Assembly (NCBI GenBank): GCA_900553515.1
Contig: USDN01000045.1
Coordinates: 1-23,294 of the forward strand
DNA from: an uncultured Blautia sp.
Lineage (GTDB): Bacteria > Bacillota > Clostridia > Lachnospirales > Lachnospiraceae
Direction of reading: 5' to 3'
Length of the DNA stretch: 23,294 nucleotides
Shown here: positions 13,440 to 21,026 of the stretch, in pieces
Layout: each line of letters opens with the position of its first letter
Position numbering within the stretch: position 1 is the stretch's first letter
The notes under the pieces: model-generated
What the model saw: the letters and a program-made list of their open reading frames with translations, nothing else
What the model was told of the DNA's origin: nothing
Databases searched by the model: none
Made by a program: the position numbers and the translations under genes

Positions 13440-14527
13440 AAAAGAACTGCCTGGATCCCGTTAAGAAGCTCCTCATCGGATACACTTTTGTCTATAAAAC
13501 TGTGTCCGATGCCTTTCATAAGGATAAATTTGATCTTTCCTTTTTCCATTTTCTTGTCATTTTTGGTAGCAGCCAGCACCTGCTGGGGATCCAGACCTTT
13601 TACTGCCACCGGAAGGTCAAAAAGCCGACAGCCATTGAGGATCTCCTGATATTCATCTTCTGTGAGAAGACCACGTTTTTTTGATATCTGTGCCGCAGCT
13701 GCCGTTCCAACAGCTACACACTGCCCATGCAGAAGCTGGAAATCCATCAGCTTTTCAATCGCATGACCGATGGTGTGTCCAAGATTCAGAAGAGCCCGTT
13801 CTCCCTGCTCCTTCGGATCTCGTTCCACTACTCCTGCCTTGATCTCACAGCACCTGCGGATCACAGCAGCAAGTGTCTCATTATCCAAAACACGGATTCT
13901 TTCATAATCTCTGCATACAGAACGGAAAAGTTCTCCGTCACAGATCAGTCCGGTCTTCAAAATCTCACCCATGCCACAGGCAAATTCTTTTTCCGGAAGG
14001 GTCTTCAAAGTCTCCATGTTCATAAATACCAGTCTTGGCTGATGAAAAGCGCCTACCATGTTTTTGTACTGCTGAAAGTCTACACCTGTCTTTCCTCCTA
14101 CACTGCTGTCTACCTGTGCAAGCAGTGTGGTAGGAATCTGTATAAAATCAATGCCTCTTAGATAGGTGGCTGCAGCAAAACCCGTAAGATCTCCGGTCAC
14201 ACCGCCTCCAAGAGCCGCCAGAATCCCTTTTCTGTCAATTTTATTCTGGATGAGAAAACGGTAAAGCGCCTGAACCGTATCAAGGTTTTTATTCGGTTCT
14301 CCTGCCTCAAATTCAAAGATCAGGACTTTTGCAGAAACCTCCTCCAGAAGATCTCTTACCTGTGCTGCATACAGAGGAGAAACGTTGCTGTCCGTAACAA
14401 TGCAGACAGTCCGGTTATCCAGCTCTTCGGCTTTCACTGCATCTGTCAGTCCGTCAAAACTGTTTTCGAAATAAATAGGATAGGAAAAATCTCCTTCTCT
14501 TTTTACCTTTAATATATTTTTTTTCAT
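13436..14527 (-). CDS. aroB: 3-Dehydroquinate synthase
   Basis: The enzyme forms 3-dehydroquinate from DAHP in the shikimate pathway, using NAD and a divalent metal. The 363-residue protein shows the NAD-binding GGGVTGDLTGF (107-117), IPTTLLAQVDSSVGGKTG (131-148), a metal-ligand segment CGMGEILK (184-191), and LGHTIGHAIE with metal-binding histidines. Length and motifs are normal. GGGAG about 12 bases upstream supports the start. It is the only shikimate gene here; its neighbours serve division, lipoprotein processing and rRNA modification, so its place reflects operon order and not a pathway cluster. Confidence 0.97.
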   Translation of the reverse strand: MKKNILKVKREGDFSYPIYFENSFDGLTDAVKAEELDNRTVCIVTDSNVSPLYAAQVRDLLEEVSAKVLIFEFEAGEPNKNLDTVQALYRFLIQNKIDRKGILAALGGGVTGDLTGFAAATYLRGIDFIQIPTTLLAQVDSSVGGKTGVDFQQYKNMVGAFHQPRLVFMNMETLKTLPEKEFACGMGEILKTGLICDGELFRSVCRDYERIRVLDNETLAAVIRRCCEIKAGVVERDPKEQGERALLNLGHTIGHAIEKLMDFQLLHGQCVAVGTAAAAQISKKRGLLTEDEYQEILNGCRLFDLPVAVKGLDPQQVLAATKNDKKMEKGKIKFILMKGIGHSFIDKSVSDEELLNGIQAVLL

Positions 14528-14564
14528 AATTAATCATTCTCCCTGTTCTATCACTTCTATGAAG

Positions 14565-15317
14565 TCAGACATATTTCAGAAGACTCACTCCGATCCTGCC
14601 TTTTTTCGTCTTTCCTGAGACTTTCTCAAACAGAAAACGCCCTTTTCCGCGGACCGAGATAATGTCTCCTTCTTTTGGTTCATATCCGTTAGAGGTAATC
14701 AGCTTTCCGTTGACAAAGACCTGCCCGCCCTCTATGAACTGGACCATACTGCTCCTGGAAGACTGAAAGGCGATCGATATCAGAGCATCCAGCCGTACAG
14801 AAGAACAGGTGCCGGAAACAGGTGCAAGTTTTGGTTTCGGAAATGCTTCCGGATCCCACACTCTGGATACAAGAACCGTTGTATGTTTTACACGACAAAG
14901 ATTCTCCTCAATATAATCAGCGATCTTCTCCTGACAGAACACCCAGGCCGCATGTTCCTGTACAAGGATGTCTCCGATCACAGACCTTTCTACCCCAAGT
15001 CCCAGGATTGTTCCAAGATAGTCTCTGTGGGTAAGAAGTTCAGAAAATTTAACTGCTTTTGGTTCGATCTTCAGGCAGCATATGGGATATTCCCATGAAA
15101 AAGCAAGAGCATCAGGATGAAATGCAATCATCTGACGCTCTGCCTGGTCATAGCCTCCGAAGCTTTCCATGACTATACCTGGTAAGTGTGCAGCCTGACT
15201 TTTTACCAGATTCTGTTCGTTTAAATTAAGAAAATCCGAAAAGGTGACAATATCTCTCTGATAAGAGAGATTTGCCAGTTCCCGGATCCTCTTAATGAAA
15301 AAATCATCTTTTTCCAT
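14565..15317 (-). CDS. ylmH: YlmH-type S4-domain RNA-binding protein
   Basis: This 250-residue protein matches YlmH of the Gram-positive division cluster. The C-terminal S4 domain (about 180-240) includes VRLDALISIAFQSSRS, then a GGQVFVNGK turn and the GDIISVRGKGRF end. The N-terminal region is the YlmH-specific part. In Bacillus YlmH has been linked to rescue of stalled ribosomes by binding the large subunit. The gene starts six bases after sepF and ends 37 bases before aroB. No ylmG gene was found between sepF and ylmH, although it is often there in relatives. Confidence 0.92.
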   Translation of the reverse strand: MEKDDFFIKRIRELANLSYQRDIVTFSDFLNLNEQNLVKSQAAHLPGIVMESFGGYDQAERQMIAFHPDALAFSWEYPICCLKIEPKAVKFSELLTHRDYLGTILGLGVERSVIGDILVQEHAAWVFCQEKIADYIEENLCRVKHTTVLVSRVWDPEAFPKPKLAPVSGTCSSVRLDALISIAFQSSRSSMVQFIEGGQVFVNGKLITSNGYEPKEGDIISVRGKGRFLFEKVSGKTKKGRIGVSLLKYV

Positions 15318-15323
15318 AATATA

Positions 15324-15959
15324 TCAATATCCTGCCCTTACAGACGGAGCAGATCCTCCAAGGATATTCTGCAGGTCACCTGTAATGTCCACATTAGCCG
15401 GTCCCAGAACAAAAATGTAGCTGGATACCTTCTGAAGGCTTCCGCCAAGGGAATAGCATGCACCGGAAGTAAAATCAATGATCCTCTGTGCGAGTTCAAC
15501 ATCGATTCCTTCAAGATTCAGGATCACTGTAGAATTATCTACCAGCGTATCCGCAATCTCACGGGTATCTTCCATAGAAGAAGGTTTGATCACACAGACC
15601 TCCATGTTTACAGAGTTAGAGCTTCTTCTGCTGCTTCTCATCGGAGTGATCTTAGAAGAGCTTTTTACCGGTCTGTCCTGTTTCACAGCAGCAGTTCTGA
15701 CTGCCGGTTCCGGCTTTGATGTGTATTTTTTCACTTCCTCAGCCAGTTCTTCCTCCATATCATCATAGTCGTCGTCATAATCTGCTGACTCTTTCTTCTT
15801 TCCGAATTTCTGAAAGAATTTCTTTACTGGCTTCTCATCCTGGTCGTCATCCAGAAAATCCTCATCAGATTCATCCATGATGTCGTCATCCAGAAAATCT
15901 TCCTCATCATAGTCATCGTTCAGTTTTACAGCATCCAACAGCTTATCTAAAACACTCAT
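15324..15959 (-). CDS. sepF: Cell division protein SepF
   Basis: SepF helps assemble and anchor FtsZ rings at the membrane. The 211-residue protein starts with a short amphipathic, membrane-binding helix (MSVLDKLLDAVKL). It continues with an unusually acidic linker (about 14-80, rich in Asp and Glu) and a basic Ser/Lys stretch, and ends with the SepF core (about 119-205): VCVIKPSSMEDTREIADTL, then VILNLEGIDVELAQRIIDF and the glycine-rich end. SepF is usually about 150 residues, so this linker is long. An 18-bp DNA repeat (15843-15860 and 15882-15899, period 39 bp) lies in the acidic part. The start is the ATG at 15959 with TTGGAG seven bases upstream; the in-frame TTG at 15971 belongs to that ribosome site. 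Confidence 0.94.
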   Translation of the reverse strand: MSVLDKLLDAVKLNDDYDEEDFLDDDIMDESDEDFLDDDQDEKPVKKFFQKFGKKKESADYDDDYDDMEEELAEEVKKYTSKPEPAVRTAAVKQDRPVKSSSKITPMRSSRRSSNSVNMEVCVIKPSSMEDTREIADTLVDNSTVILNLEGIDVELAQRIIDFTSGACYSLGGSLQKVSSYIFVLGPANVDITGDLQNILGGSAPSVRAGY

Positions 15960-15989
15960 TTTAATCTCCAATCTTATTCATTCTCATCG

Positions 15990-16682
15990 TTATCGTACAT
16001 AGTTTCTTTCACCAAAGATACCTGTGCCGACACGAACCATAGTTGCGCCTTCCTGGACTGCTACCTGGTAATCCCCGGTCATGCCCATGCTCAAAACACT
16101 CATACTAACATTATTAATGTTTTTTGCTTCAATGTCAACACTTAATTTTTTTAATTGTCGGAAAAACATGCGGTTTTCCTCTGCATTTTCAACGAAAGGG
16201 GCAATGGTCATCAGACCGCATACCTTAATATGAGGGAATTCTGCAATGGTTTCTATAAGTGGAAGGACTTCGTCCATTTTCAGGCCAAATTTACTTTCTT
16301 CTTCCGCCACATTGACCTCCAGAAGGACAGGAACCTGTACTTCATGTCTGGCAGCCTCCTGTTCGATGGTCTGCGCAAGGCGAAGAGAATCTACCGAATG
16401 TATCATAGCAACTTTATCTACAATATATTTCACCTTGTTTCTCTGCAGATGTCCGATCATATGCCAGCGGATATCTGCAGGAAGCTGCGGATATTTATCC
16501 ATGATCTCCTGGACCTTGTTTTCACCGAAGTCTCTGGCACCGGCATCATAAGCCTCCTGAAGAAGCTCTGCCGGTTTGGTCTTACTTACAGCGATCAGCG
16601 TAACTTCCTCTGGATCACGGCCTACCGTCCTGCACGCATCCTGGATATTTTTTTTAACCTGTTCCAGATTTTCTGTTATCAT
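15990..16682 (-). CDS. yggS: YggS-family PLP homeostasis protein
   Basis: This 230-residue, single-domain, alanine-racemase-like barrel binds pyridoxal phosphate and helps keep free PLP and amino-acid pools in balance. It is not an enzyme with a known reaction. The PLP lysine is K34 in AVSKTKP (31-37). Other family segments are FGENKVQE, WHMIGHLQRNK, GLMTIAP and the phosphate-binding LSMGMTGDY. GGAGG upstream fits the ATG. The gene lies 30 bases before sepF, as in many Gram-positive division clusters. Confidence 0.95.
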   Translation of the reverse strand: MITENLEQVKKNIQDACRTVGRDPEEVTLIAVSKTKPAELLQEAYDAGARDFGENKVQEIMDKYPQLPADIRWHMIGHLQRNKVKYIVDKVAMIHSVDSLRLAQTIEQEAARHEVQVPVLLEVNVAEEESKFGLKMDEVLPLIETIAEFPHIKVCGLMTIAPFVENAEENRMFFRQLKKLSVDIEAKNINNVSMSVLSMGMTGDYQVAVQEGATMVRVGTGIFGERNYVR

Positions 16683-16699
16683 AAAATTCAGCCTCCAGA

Positions 16700-18163
16700 C
16701 TAATATAAGATTTCCTGCTCACTGACCTTATCGGCATTACGGACAATATGATCGTAACGGGAAAGACCGTAGACAGTATTTTTTGAAACAATGGCATATT
16801 CTTCATTCTGATCCAGAAGTTCAATGTGCCGGAAAACAGCATATCCCTGGTTGGTGCAGTATACACCTTCCAATACACCGATATCTTTAATGACAAATCG
16901 GCTCTGGTCATCAGAACAGACAGCCACATCCCCCTCCTGAAATCCCTTTTTGTCAATAAAATACAAATACTGTGTGGGTATGGCAGCAGTTTCCGTATTT
17001 TCCGCTTCGCTGCCTTCCGCAGCCTTATTTTCTTCTGCTTTTTTCTGCGCTTCTTTCATAGCTTCTTCATCTTCTGTTCTGGCATAGATATCCACAGGTA
17101 CGAAAGACGAAGTAGAATTTCCATTTTTATCAGATCCTTCTATCATAAGTCCTGTCTTCTGAGTTTTCGGATCTGTTGTCAGATACTTTTCCGGTATTTT
17201 GTATGCTTCCTTGGTAACAATAGCAGATAAGGGGATCTTAAGACCTGTAACGGTATTCGTTACAAGTTCAATTTCAAGGAAACGGTCTGAAGCATATCGG
17301 ATAAGACCTTTGTTAAAATCAATTTTTCCATATTTCTGACCATCGATCTCCACAATAGAAAAATCGCCGCTCTGGGTCATATCATCTTTCAGAAATTTTA
17401 CTCTTACTGCAGTACGGTCTGCAAGTTTTGCCTCCTGCTTGCTGCTGAGAGGGATCAAAAGACTCCATCTTTCATCTGTGATCAGTGTATATACCGGATC
17501 GCCGGCCTGGATAGAACCGTCATTTTTCAGGTCTGTTTCATGGTAAGCATTCTGATCAAAATCTGCTGCAGTCAGGGTAGACGCAGTTTTATCCTCATAT
17601 CCATCCATAGAATAAAGAACAATCCCGTCTCTGTCAGTTTTCGTGATGTTCTGTCCGCCTAAAGTTGTAACACCTGACTGAGAAGAGCCTGCATACTGCA
17701 GGATGTTTCCCTCCAGGTTATATTTAAAACTATATGTATTATTAAATTTACTGGAATTAAAGCTTTTGGAAAAACTCATCATGTCATTCCGGATATTTGA
17801 CATTTCCTCCGGAGTAAGTTCTGTTTTATTATCCGTAGGTCTGGAGCTTCCTATACCATAAACCACACCATTGGCATTGATCTTGTTTCCCTCTTTTGCA
17901 TAGTAGGTAATATATCCGTCTGTATCTGCTTTATAAACGGATTCTTCCCGTACCGCCAAACCAGTATAAGTTTCATTACGGGAAAGAGGTCCTGAAATGA
18001 CCTGATAGGATTCCACCTTATCAGAGGTCAGATAAAGGATCATGCTGAAGATCATGTACAGCAGCAGCACTCCAAAAAGCATAGTTCCAATATTCAGTCC
18101 AAAAATATTTTTTATCCTTGACAGAAGCCCGGGGCTTCTGGGGGATCTGTTTGTATCAGGCAA
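16700..18163 (-). CDS. HlyD-like membrane-anchored protein of the division cluster
   Basis: This 487-residue protein has a short cytoplasmic N-terminus, one membrane segment (about 26-47) and a large extracellular part. Two short regions, about 60-105 (SGPLSRNETYTGLAVREE onward) and 215-300, resemble the barrel-sandwich and beta-barrel parts of HlyD-type adaptors. Ala/Glu-rich sequence (about 365-395, possibly coiled) and a compact C-terminal domain follow. No ABC transporter or outer-membrane partner is adjacent, so efflux is not supported. Genes of this type sit just before yggS-sepF in clostridia as I recall, suggesting a role in the division envelope; this is inference. The start codon is TTG at 18163, seven bases after AGGAGG. 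The gene begins the operon yggS-sepF-ylmH-aroB-lspA-RluD type. Confidence 0.8.
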   Translation of the reverse strand: MPDTNRSPRSPGLLSRIKNIFGLNIGTMLFGVLLLYMIFSMILYLTSDKVESYQVISGPLSRNETYTGLAVREESVYKADTDGYITYYAKEGNKINANGVVYGIGSSRPTDNKTELTPEEMSNIRNDMMSFSKSFNSSKFNNTYSFKYNLEGNILQYAGSSQSGVTTLGGQNITKTDRDGIVLYSMDGYEDKTASTLTAADFDQNAYHETDLKNDGSIQAGDPVYTLITDERWSLLIPLSSKQEAKLADRTAVRVKFLKDDMTQSGDFSIVEIDGQKYGKIDFNKGLIRYASDRFLEIELVTNTVTGLKIPLSAIVTKEAYKIPEKYLTTDPKTQKTGLMIEGSDKNGNSTSSFVPVDIYARTEDEEAMKEAQKKAEENKAAEGSEAENTETAAIPTQYLYFIDKKGFQEGDVAVCSDDQSRFVIKDIGVLEGVYCTNQGYAVFRHIELLDQNEEYAIVSKNTVYGLSRYDHIVRNADKVSEQEILY

Positions 18164-18206
18164 AAAAATGCCTCCTTTTAAAATACTTTTTCAGATATAC
18201 CAGGTT

Positions 18207-18235
18207 ATTGTAACATTTTCCATCGGGTATGACAA
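18207..18235 (-). promoter_or_regulatory. Promoter of the HlyD-like/yggS/sepF operon
   Basis: On the - strand TTGTCA (18235-18230) and TACAAT (18212-18207) are 17 bases apart, and TGT precedes the -10 box (extended element). It lies 44 bases upstream of the TTG start codon. Confidence 0.75.
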
Positions 18236-18262
18236 GGAAAACAAGGATTTTTTTGTACCCTG

Positions 18263-18289
18263 CGAACATATTTTCCGAATATCTGTTTG
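18263..18289. promoter_or_regulatory. Tandem LexA-box-like operators
   Basis: Two palindromes fit the Gram-positive LexA box CGAAC-N4-GTTCG. The first, CGAACATATTTTCC at 18263-18276, differs at two arm bases. The second, CGAATATCTGTTTG at 18276-18289, differs at two symmetrical bases. They share base 18276, and the second overlaps the lexA -35 box. This supports self-repression of lexA, released in the SOS response. Confidence 0.7.
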
Positions 18290-18315
18290 CCATTTCCCAT
18301 AATATATGCTATAAT
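18287..18315 (+). promoter_or_regulatory. lexA promoter
   Basis: The -35 box TTGCCA (18287-18292) and the -10 box TATAAT (18310-18315) are 17 bases apart, with TGC before the -10 box (extended element). The leader before lexA would be about 35 bases. Confidence 0.8.
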
Positions 18316-18356
18316 TAACAAAAATGGATCATACGGAATTTTTGGAGGTATACAAT

Positions 18357-18977
18357 ATGGCATACGGCAGGATCAGCAAAAAACAGCAGGAAATACTTGA
18401 CTATATAAAAAATGAGATTCTGAACAGGGGATTCCCTCCTGCAGTTCGCGAGATCTGTGAGGCAGTTCATCTGAAATCTACATCTTCTGTCCATTCCCAT
18501 CTGGAAGCCCTTGAAAAAAACGGCTATATACGCAGGGATGCTACCAAACCCAGAGCAATTGAGATCCTTGACGATCAGTTTAATCTTGTACGCCGGGAAG
18601 TGGTCAATGTTCCCCTGATCGGAACAGTTGCAGCAGGACAGCCGATCCTTGCGGTAGAAAATATTGAGGGATATTTTCCGGTTCCATCAGAATTTATGCC
18701 TAATGCACAGAGTTTTATGCTGAAGGTAAAAGGTGACAGTATGATCAATGCCGGAATATTTGATGGTGATCAGGTACTTGTCAAACAACAGTCTTCCGCC
18801 GAAAACGGCGATATGGTTGTTGCATTGGTAGAAGATGCTGCTACTGTCAAAACTTTCTATAAGGAAGACGGCTACTATCGCCTTCAGCCGGAAAATGATG
18901 ATATGGATCCAATTCTGGTCCATGGAAATCTTCAGATCCTTGGCAAAGTATTTGGCGTATTCCGTTTTTATAATTGA
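18357..18977 (+). CDS. lexA: SOS repressor LexA
   Basis: LexA represses DNA-damage genes and cuts itself when RecA filaments form. The 206-residue protein has an N-terminal winged helix-turn-helix (residues 1-70, with PAVREICEAVHLKSTSSVHSHL at its core) and a C-terminal S24 peptidase domain. The self-cleavage bond is A93-G94 in GTVAAGQP. The catalytic serine is S128 in KGDSMI and the lysine K165 in ATVKTF, so self-cleavage should work. GGAGG at 18344-18348 is eight bases before the ATG at 18357; an in-frame ATG at 18324 precedes the ribosome site and is rejected. It is the only + strand gene to the right of 7803 and forms a single-gene unit. Confidence 0.97.
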   Translation: MAYGRISKKQQEILDYIKNEILNRGFPPAVREICEAVHLKSTSSVHSHLEALEKNGYIRRDATKPRAIEILDDQFNLVRREVVNVPLIGTVAAGQPILAVENIEGYFPVPSEFMPNAQSFMLKVKGDSMINAGIFDGDQVLVKQQSSAENGDMVVALVEDAATVKTFYKEDGYYRLQPENDDMDPILVHGNLQILGKVFGVFRFYN

Positions 18978-18982
18978 TGCAC

Positions 18983-19024
18983 AAAACCCCGCTGCCTGTA
19001 TAGGTGAACAGGCGGCGGGGTTTT
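18983..19024. terminator. Bidirectional terminator between lexA and rsfS
   Basis: The arms 18983-18998 and 19009-19024 form a 16-bp GC-rich stem with one G-U pair and a 10-base loop. TTTT ends the right arm and AAAA begins the left arm, so it can stop transcription from lexA (+) and from the rsfS operon (-). Confidence 0.9.
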
Positions 19025-19082
19025 ACTTTGTCATTTAAGTTTACATAACTTTATTATCGTAAATCATAATCGTAATCGGTGT

Positions 19083-19451
19083 TTATTTATCTGATCCGGA
19101 CAGAAATTCGTCCATTTCAAGAATCTTTCCGTCACGCCAGATTCTCTCCAGATCATAGAACAGACGGTTCTCTTCATCAAATACATGGATGATCAGATCG
19201 CCATAATCCATAAGGATCCAGTTTGAACTTTTTGTTCCCTCGATCTGTTTTGGTTCGTATCCGGCCTTTGAAAGCTGCTCTTCTACATTGTCTACCATTG
19301 CCTGTACCTGATTGGAATTACTTCCGCTTGCAATGATAAAATAATCTGCCAGAACAGAAACCTCATGTATATCTATTACTTTCACATCCATGGCTTTTTT
19401 CTCATCCAGAGCTTTTAAAGCAAGGACTGCCATTTCTTTTTCCATATTCAT
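19083..19451 (-). CDS. rsfS: Ribosomal silencing factor RsfS
   Basis: RsfS binds ribosomal protein L14 on the large subunit and blocks joining of the subunits, reducing translation when nutrients run low. The 122-residue protein has the family core ADYFIIASGSNSNQVQAMVD, then SSNWILMDYGDLIIHVF, and a YDLERIW end. The ATG overlaps the yqeK stop by four bases (ATGA). It is the last gene of the rplU to rsfS block and is followed by the terminator at 18983-19024. Confidence 0.96.
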   Translation of the reverse strand: MNMEKEMAVLALKALDEKKAMDVKVIDIHEVSVLADYFIIASGSNSNQVQAMVDNVEEQLSKAGYEPKQIEGTKSSNWILMDYGDLIIHVFDEENRLFYDLERIWRDGKILEMDEFLSGSDK

Positions 19452-20044
19452 GAATGAACGCCCCTTTCCATATGTAAATCCTTATAGTAAATAAACGCAT
19501 CCTTTGTAGTAAGATCAATATCCTTGGGGTCTTCCTCTAAATATGCCAGGGTGTCCTTCAGGATCTCGTACATGCATTCATCCAGATCACGGAATGCTAA
19601 TGCCCGTATCTTGTCCAGATGCTGTGCTTTGTATCTTCCCGGCTCAATATAGTCTGCAATATAAACGATCTTTTCCAGAAGACTCATCTCCGGTTTCCCG
19701 GTTGTATGGAACCGGATAGATGAAAGGATTTCTTCATTTTTAACACCATACTTTTCTTTTGCAACAAAAGCTCCAAGTTTTGCATGAAGGAGAAAAGGAT
19801 GCTCTTTTTCAAATTCCGTGACCGGAATCCGGTTGCTTTCACATAATTTCAGTTTTTTCTTGTTGGGAATACATTTTGCACAGTCGTGAAGAAGCCCTGC
19901 TGCCTGGGCATCCTTCATATCATAACCATGAGCCATTGCCAGGGCCGCACAGGTGTACATAACTCCCAGTGTATGCTGAAAGCGATCCTCATCCAGATAT
20001 TTCTGAAGCTTTTTCTGCATTTTTTCAAAATCATACGCTGCCAT
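19448..20044 (-). CDS. yqeK: YqeK-type bis(5'-nucleosyl)-tetraphosphatase (symmetrical), HD family
   Basis: YqeK enzymes split Ap4A into two ADP with a metal-dependent HD active site. The 198-residue protein shows H24 in RFQHTLGV, H53-D54 in LLHDCAK, a later IRFHTTG and YIADYIEP. The start at 20044 is chosen because the preceding frame overlaps nadD and the protein then has normal length; the ATG begins one base after the nadD stop codon. AAGGAG lies inside the end of nadD, so translation is probably coupled to it. Confidence 0.95.
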   Translation of the reverse strand: MAAYDFEKMQKKLQKYLDEDRFQHTLGVMYTCAALAMAHGYDMKDAQAAGLLHDCAKCIPNKKKLKLCESNRIPVTEFEKEHPFLLHAKLGAFVAKEKYGVKNEEILSSIRFHTTGKPEMSLLEKIVYIADYIEPGRYKAQHLDKIRALAFRDLDECMYEILKDTLAYLEEDPKDIDLTTKDAFIYYKDLHMERGVHS

Positions 20045-20045
20045 A

Positions 20046-20684
20046 TTATCTGACGTCTCCTTCTGATGTAAGATAAATATTATTTTCCCGGATATAGGAA
20101 ACAACCGGATCCGGAACATAATAGCGAAGACTTTTGCCCTCATGGAGCCACTGGCGGATCAGCCGGCTGGAAATATCGATATTCAAAGTATCCAGCCGGA
20201 TAAAGCATCCATGATACTGCTGAGAAAGAAACGTCATCTGCTGATCCAGGCTCTTTGCAGGGACATGATCCCTGGCTGCTACCACGATAGTACATGCTCC
20301 GCAGATCCTTTCCGGTTTTTTCCATGTGGCAAAATCATAAAGAGAATCTGCCCCAATAATAAAATAATAATCTGTGTCCGGATTCTGTTCTTTCAGCCGT
20401 TCCAGTGTCCGATAGGTATAAGTATACCCGTCTTCATTCATTTCTATCAGAGAAAGCTCAAAATGCGGATTTCCAGCAATGGCTTTTTTAACCATAGAAA
20501 CCCTCTGTTCATTGCTGGCCTGACCCTGCCGGTTCCTCTTATGAGGCGGATTTCCGCTGGGCATAAACCATACGCGGTCAAGGCCAAGCTGTTCATAGGC
20601 TTTTTCGCCAAGGATCAGATGTCCTACATGGATAGGATCAAAGGTTCCCCCCATGATCCCTATTTTTTTACGGTCTGCTCCCAT
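20046..20684 (-). CDS. nadD: Nicotinate-nucleotide adenylyltransferase
   Basis: The enzyme transfers AMP from ATP to nicotinate mononucleotide, giving deamido-NAD, an essential step of NAD synthesis. The 212-residue protein has the ATP-binding GGTFDPIHVGH (12-22), SGNPPHKR with basic residues for substrate, and the ISSRLIRQW motif near the C-terminus (usual form ISSTxIR). GAGG upstream supports the start. It sits between yhbY and yqeK, the usual order in Firmicutes. Confidence 0.97.
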   Translation of the reverse strand: MGADRKKIGIMGGTFDPIHVGHLILGEKAYEQLGLDRVWFMPSGNPPHKRNRQGQASNEQRVSMVKKAIAGNPHFELSLIEMNEDGYTYTYRTLERLKEQNPDTDYYFIIGADSLYDFATWKKPERICGACTIVVAARDHVPAKSLDQQMTFLSQQYHGCFIRLDTLNIDISSRLIRQWLHEGKSLRYYVPDPVVSYIRENNIYLTSEGDVR

Positions 20685-20706
20685 ACCAGCACCTCTCTGA
20701 TATCAT

Positions 20707-20997
20707 TTAAGGAAGGATGATTTTCTTTTTGTCTTTTTTACCTTCTCTGTAAAGAACGATTTTTCTTCCGATCACCTGTACTACCTGAGATTGTGTTCTC
20801 TCAGCCAGAATCTCTGCCATCTGACGGGTGTCATCCAGACAGTTCTGTAGAACATTGATCTTGATCAGTTCTCTTGCTGCAAGAGCCTCGTCTACAGAGG
20901 CAGTATTTTCCGGAGTAACCCCGCCTTTTCCAAGCTGAAGGATCGGTTCCATTTTCATCGCCAAGCTTTTCAGATAAGCTCTCTGTTTACTTGTCAT
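20707..20997 (-). CDS. yhbY: YhbY/CRM-domain ribosome assembly RNA-binding protein
   Basis: This 96-residue protein is one CRM domain that binds pre-50S ribosomal RNA. It contains LKSLAMKMEPILQLGKGG, the GKGG loop being a family mark, and ends in VQVIGRKIVLYREGK with a basic tail. Start 20997 gives the normal family length; a GTG at 21024 would add nine residues without a ribosome site. It lies between obgE and nadD, both linked to ribosome assembly or the same operon in relatives. Confidence 0.94.
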   Translation of the reverse strand: MTSKQRAYLKSLAMKMEPILQLGKGGVTPENTASVDEALAARELIKINVLQNCLDDTRQMAEILAERTQSQVVQVIGRKIVLYREGKKDKKKIILP

Positions 20998-21026
20998 CAC
21001 TATGACCAGCCTTTCTAAAATCACAT

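Noticed and set aside
16700..18163. Drug-efflux adaptor
   Set aside because: No transporter partner is nearby and the gene heads a division operon.
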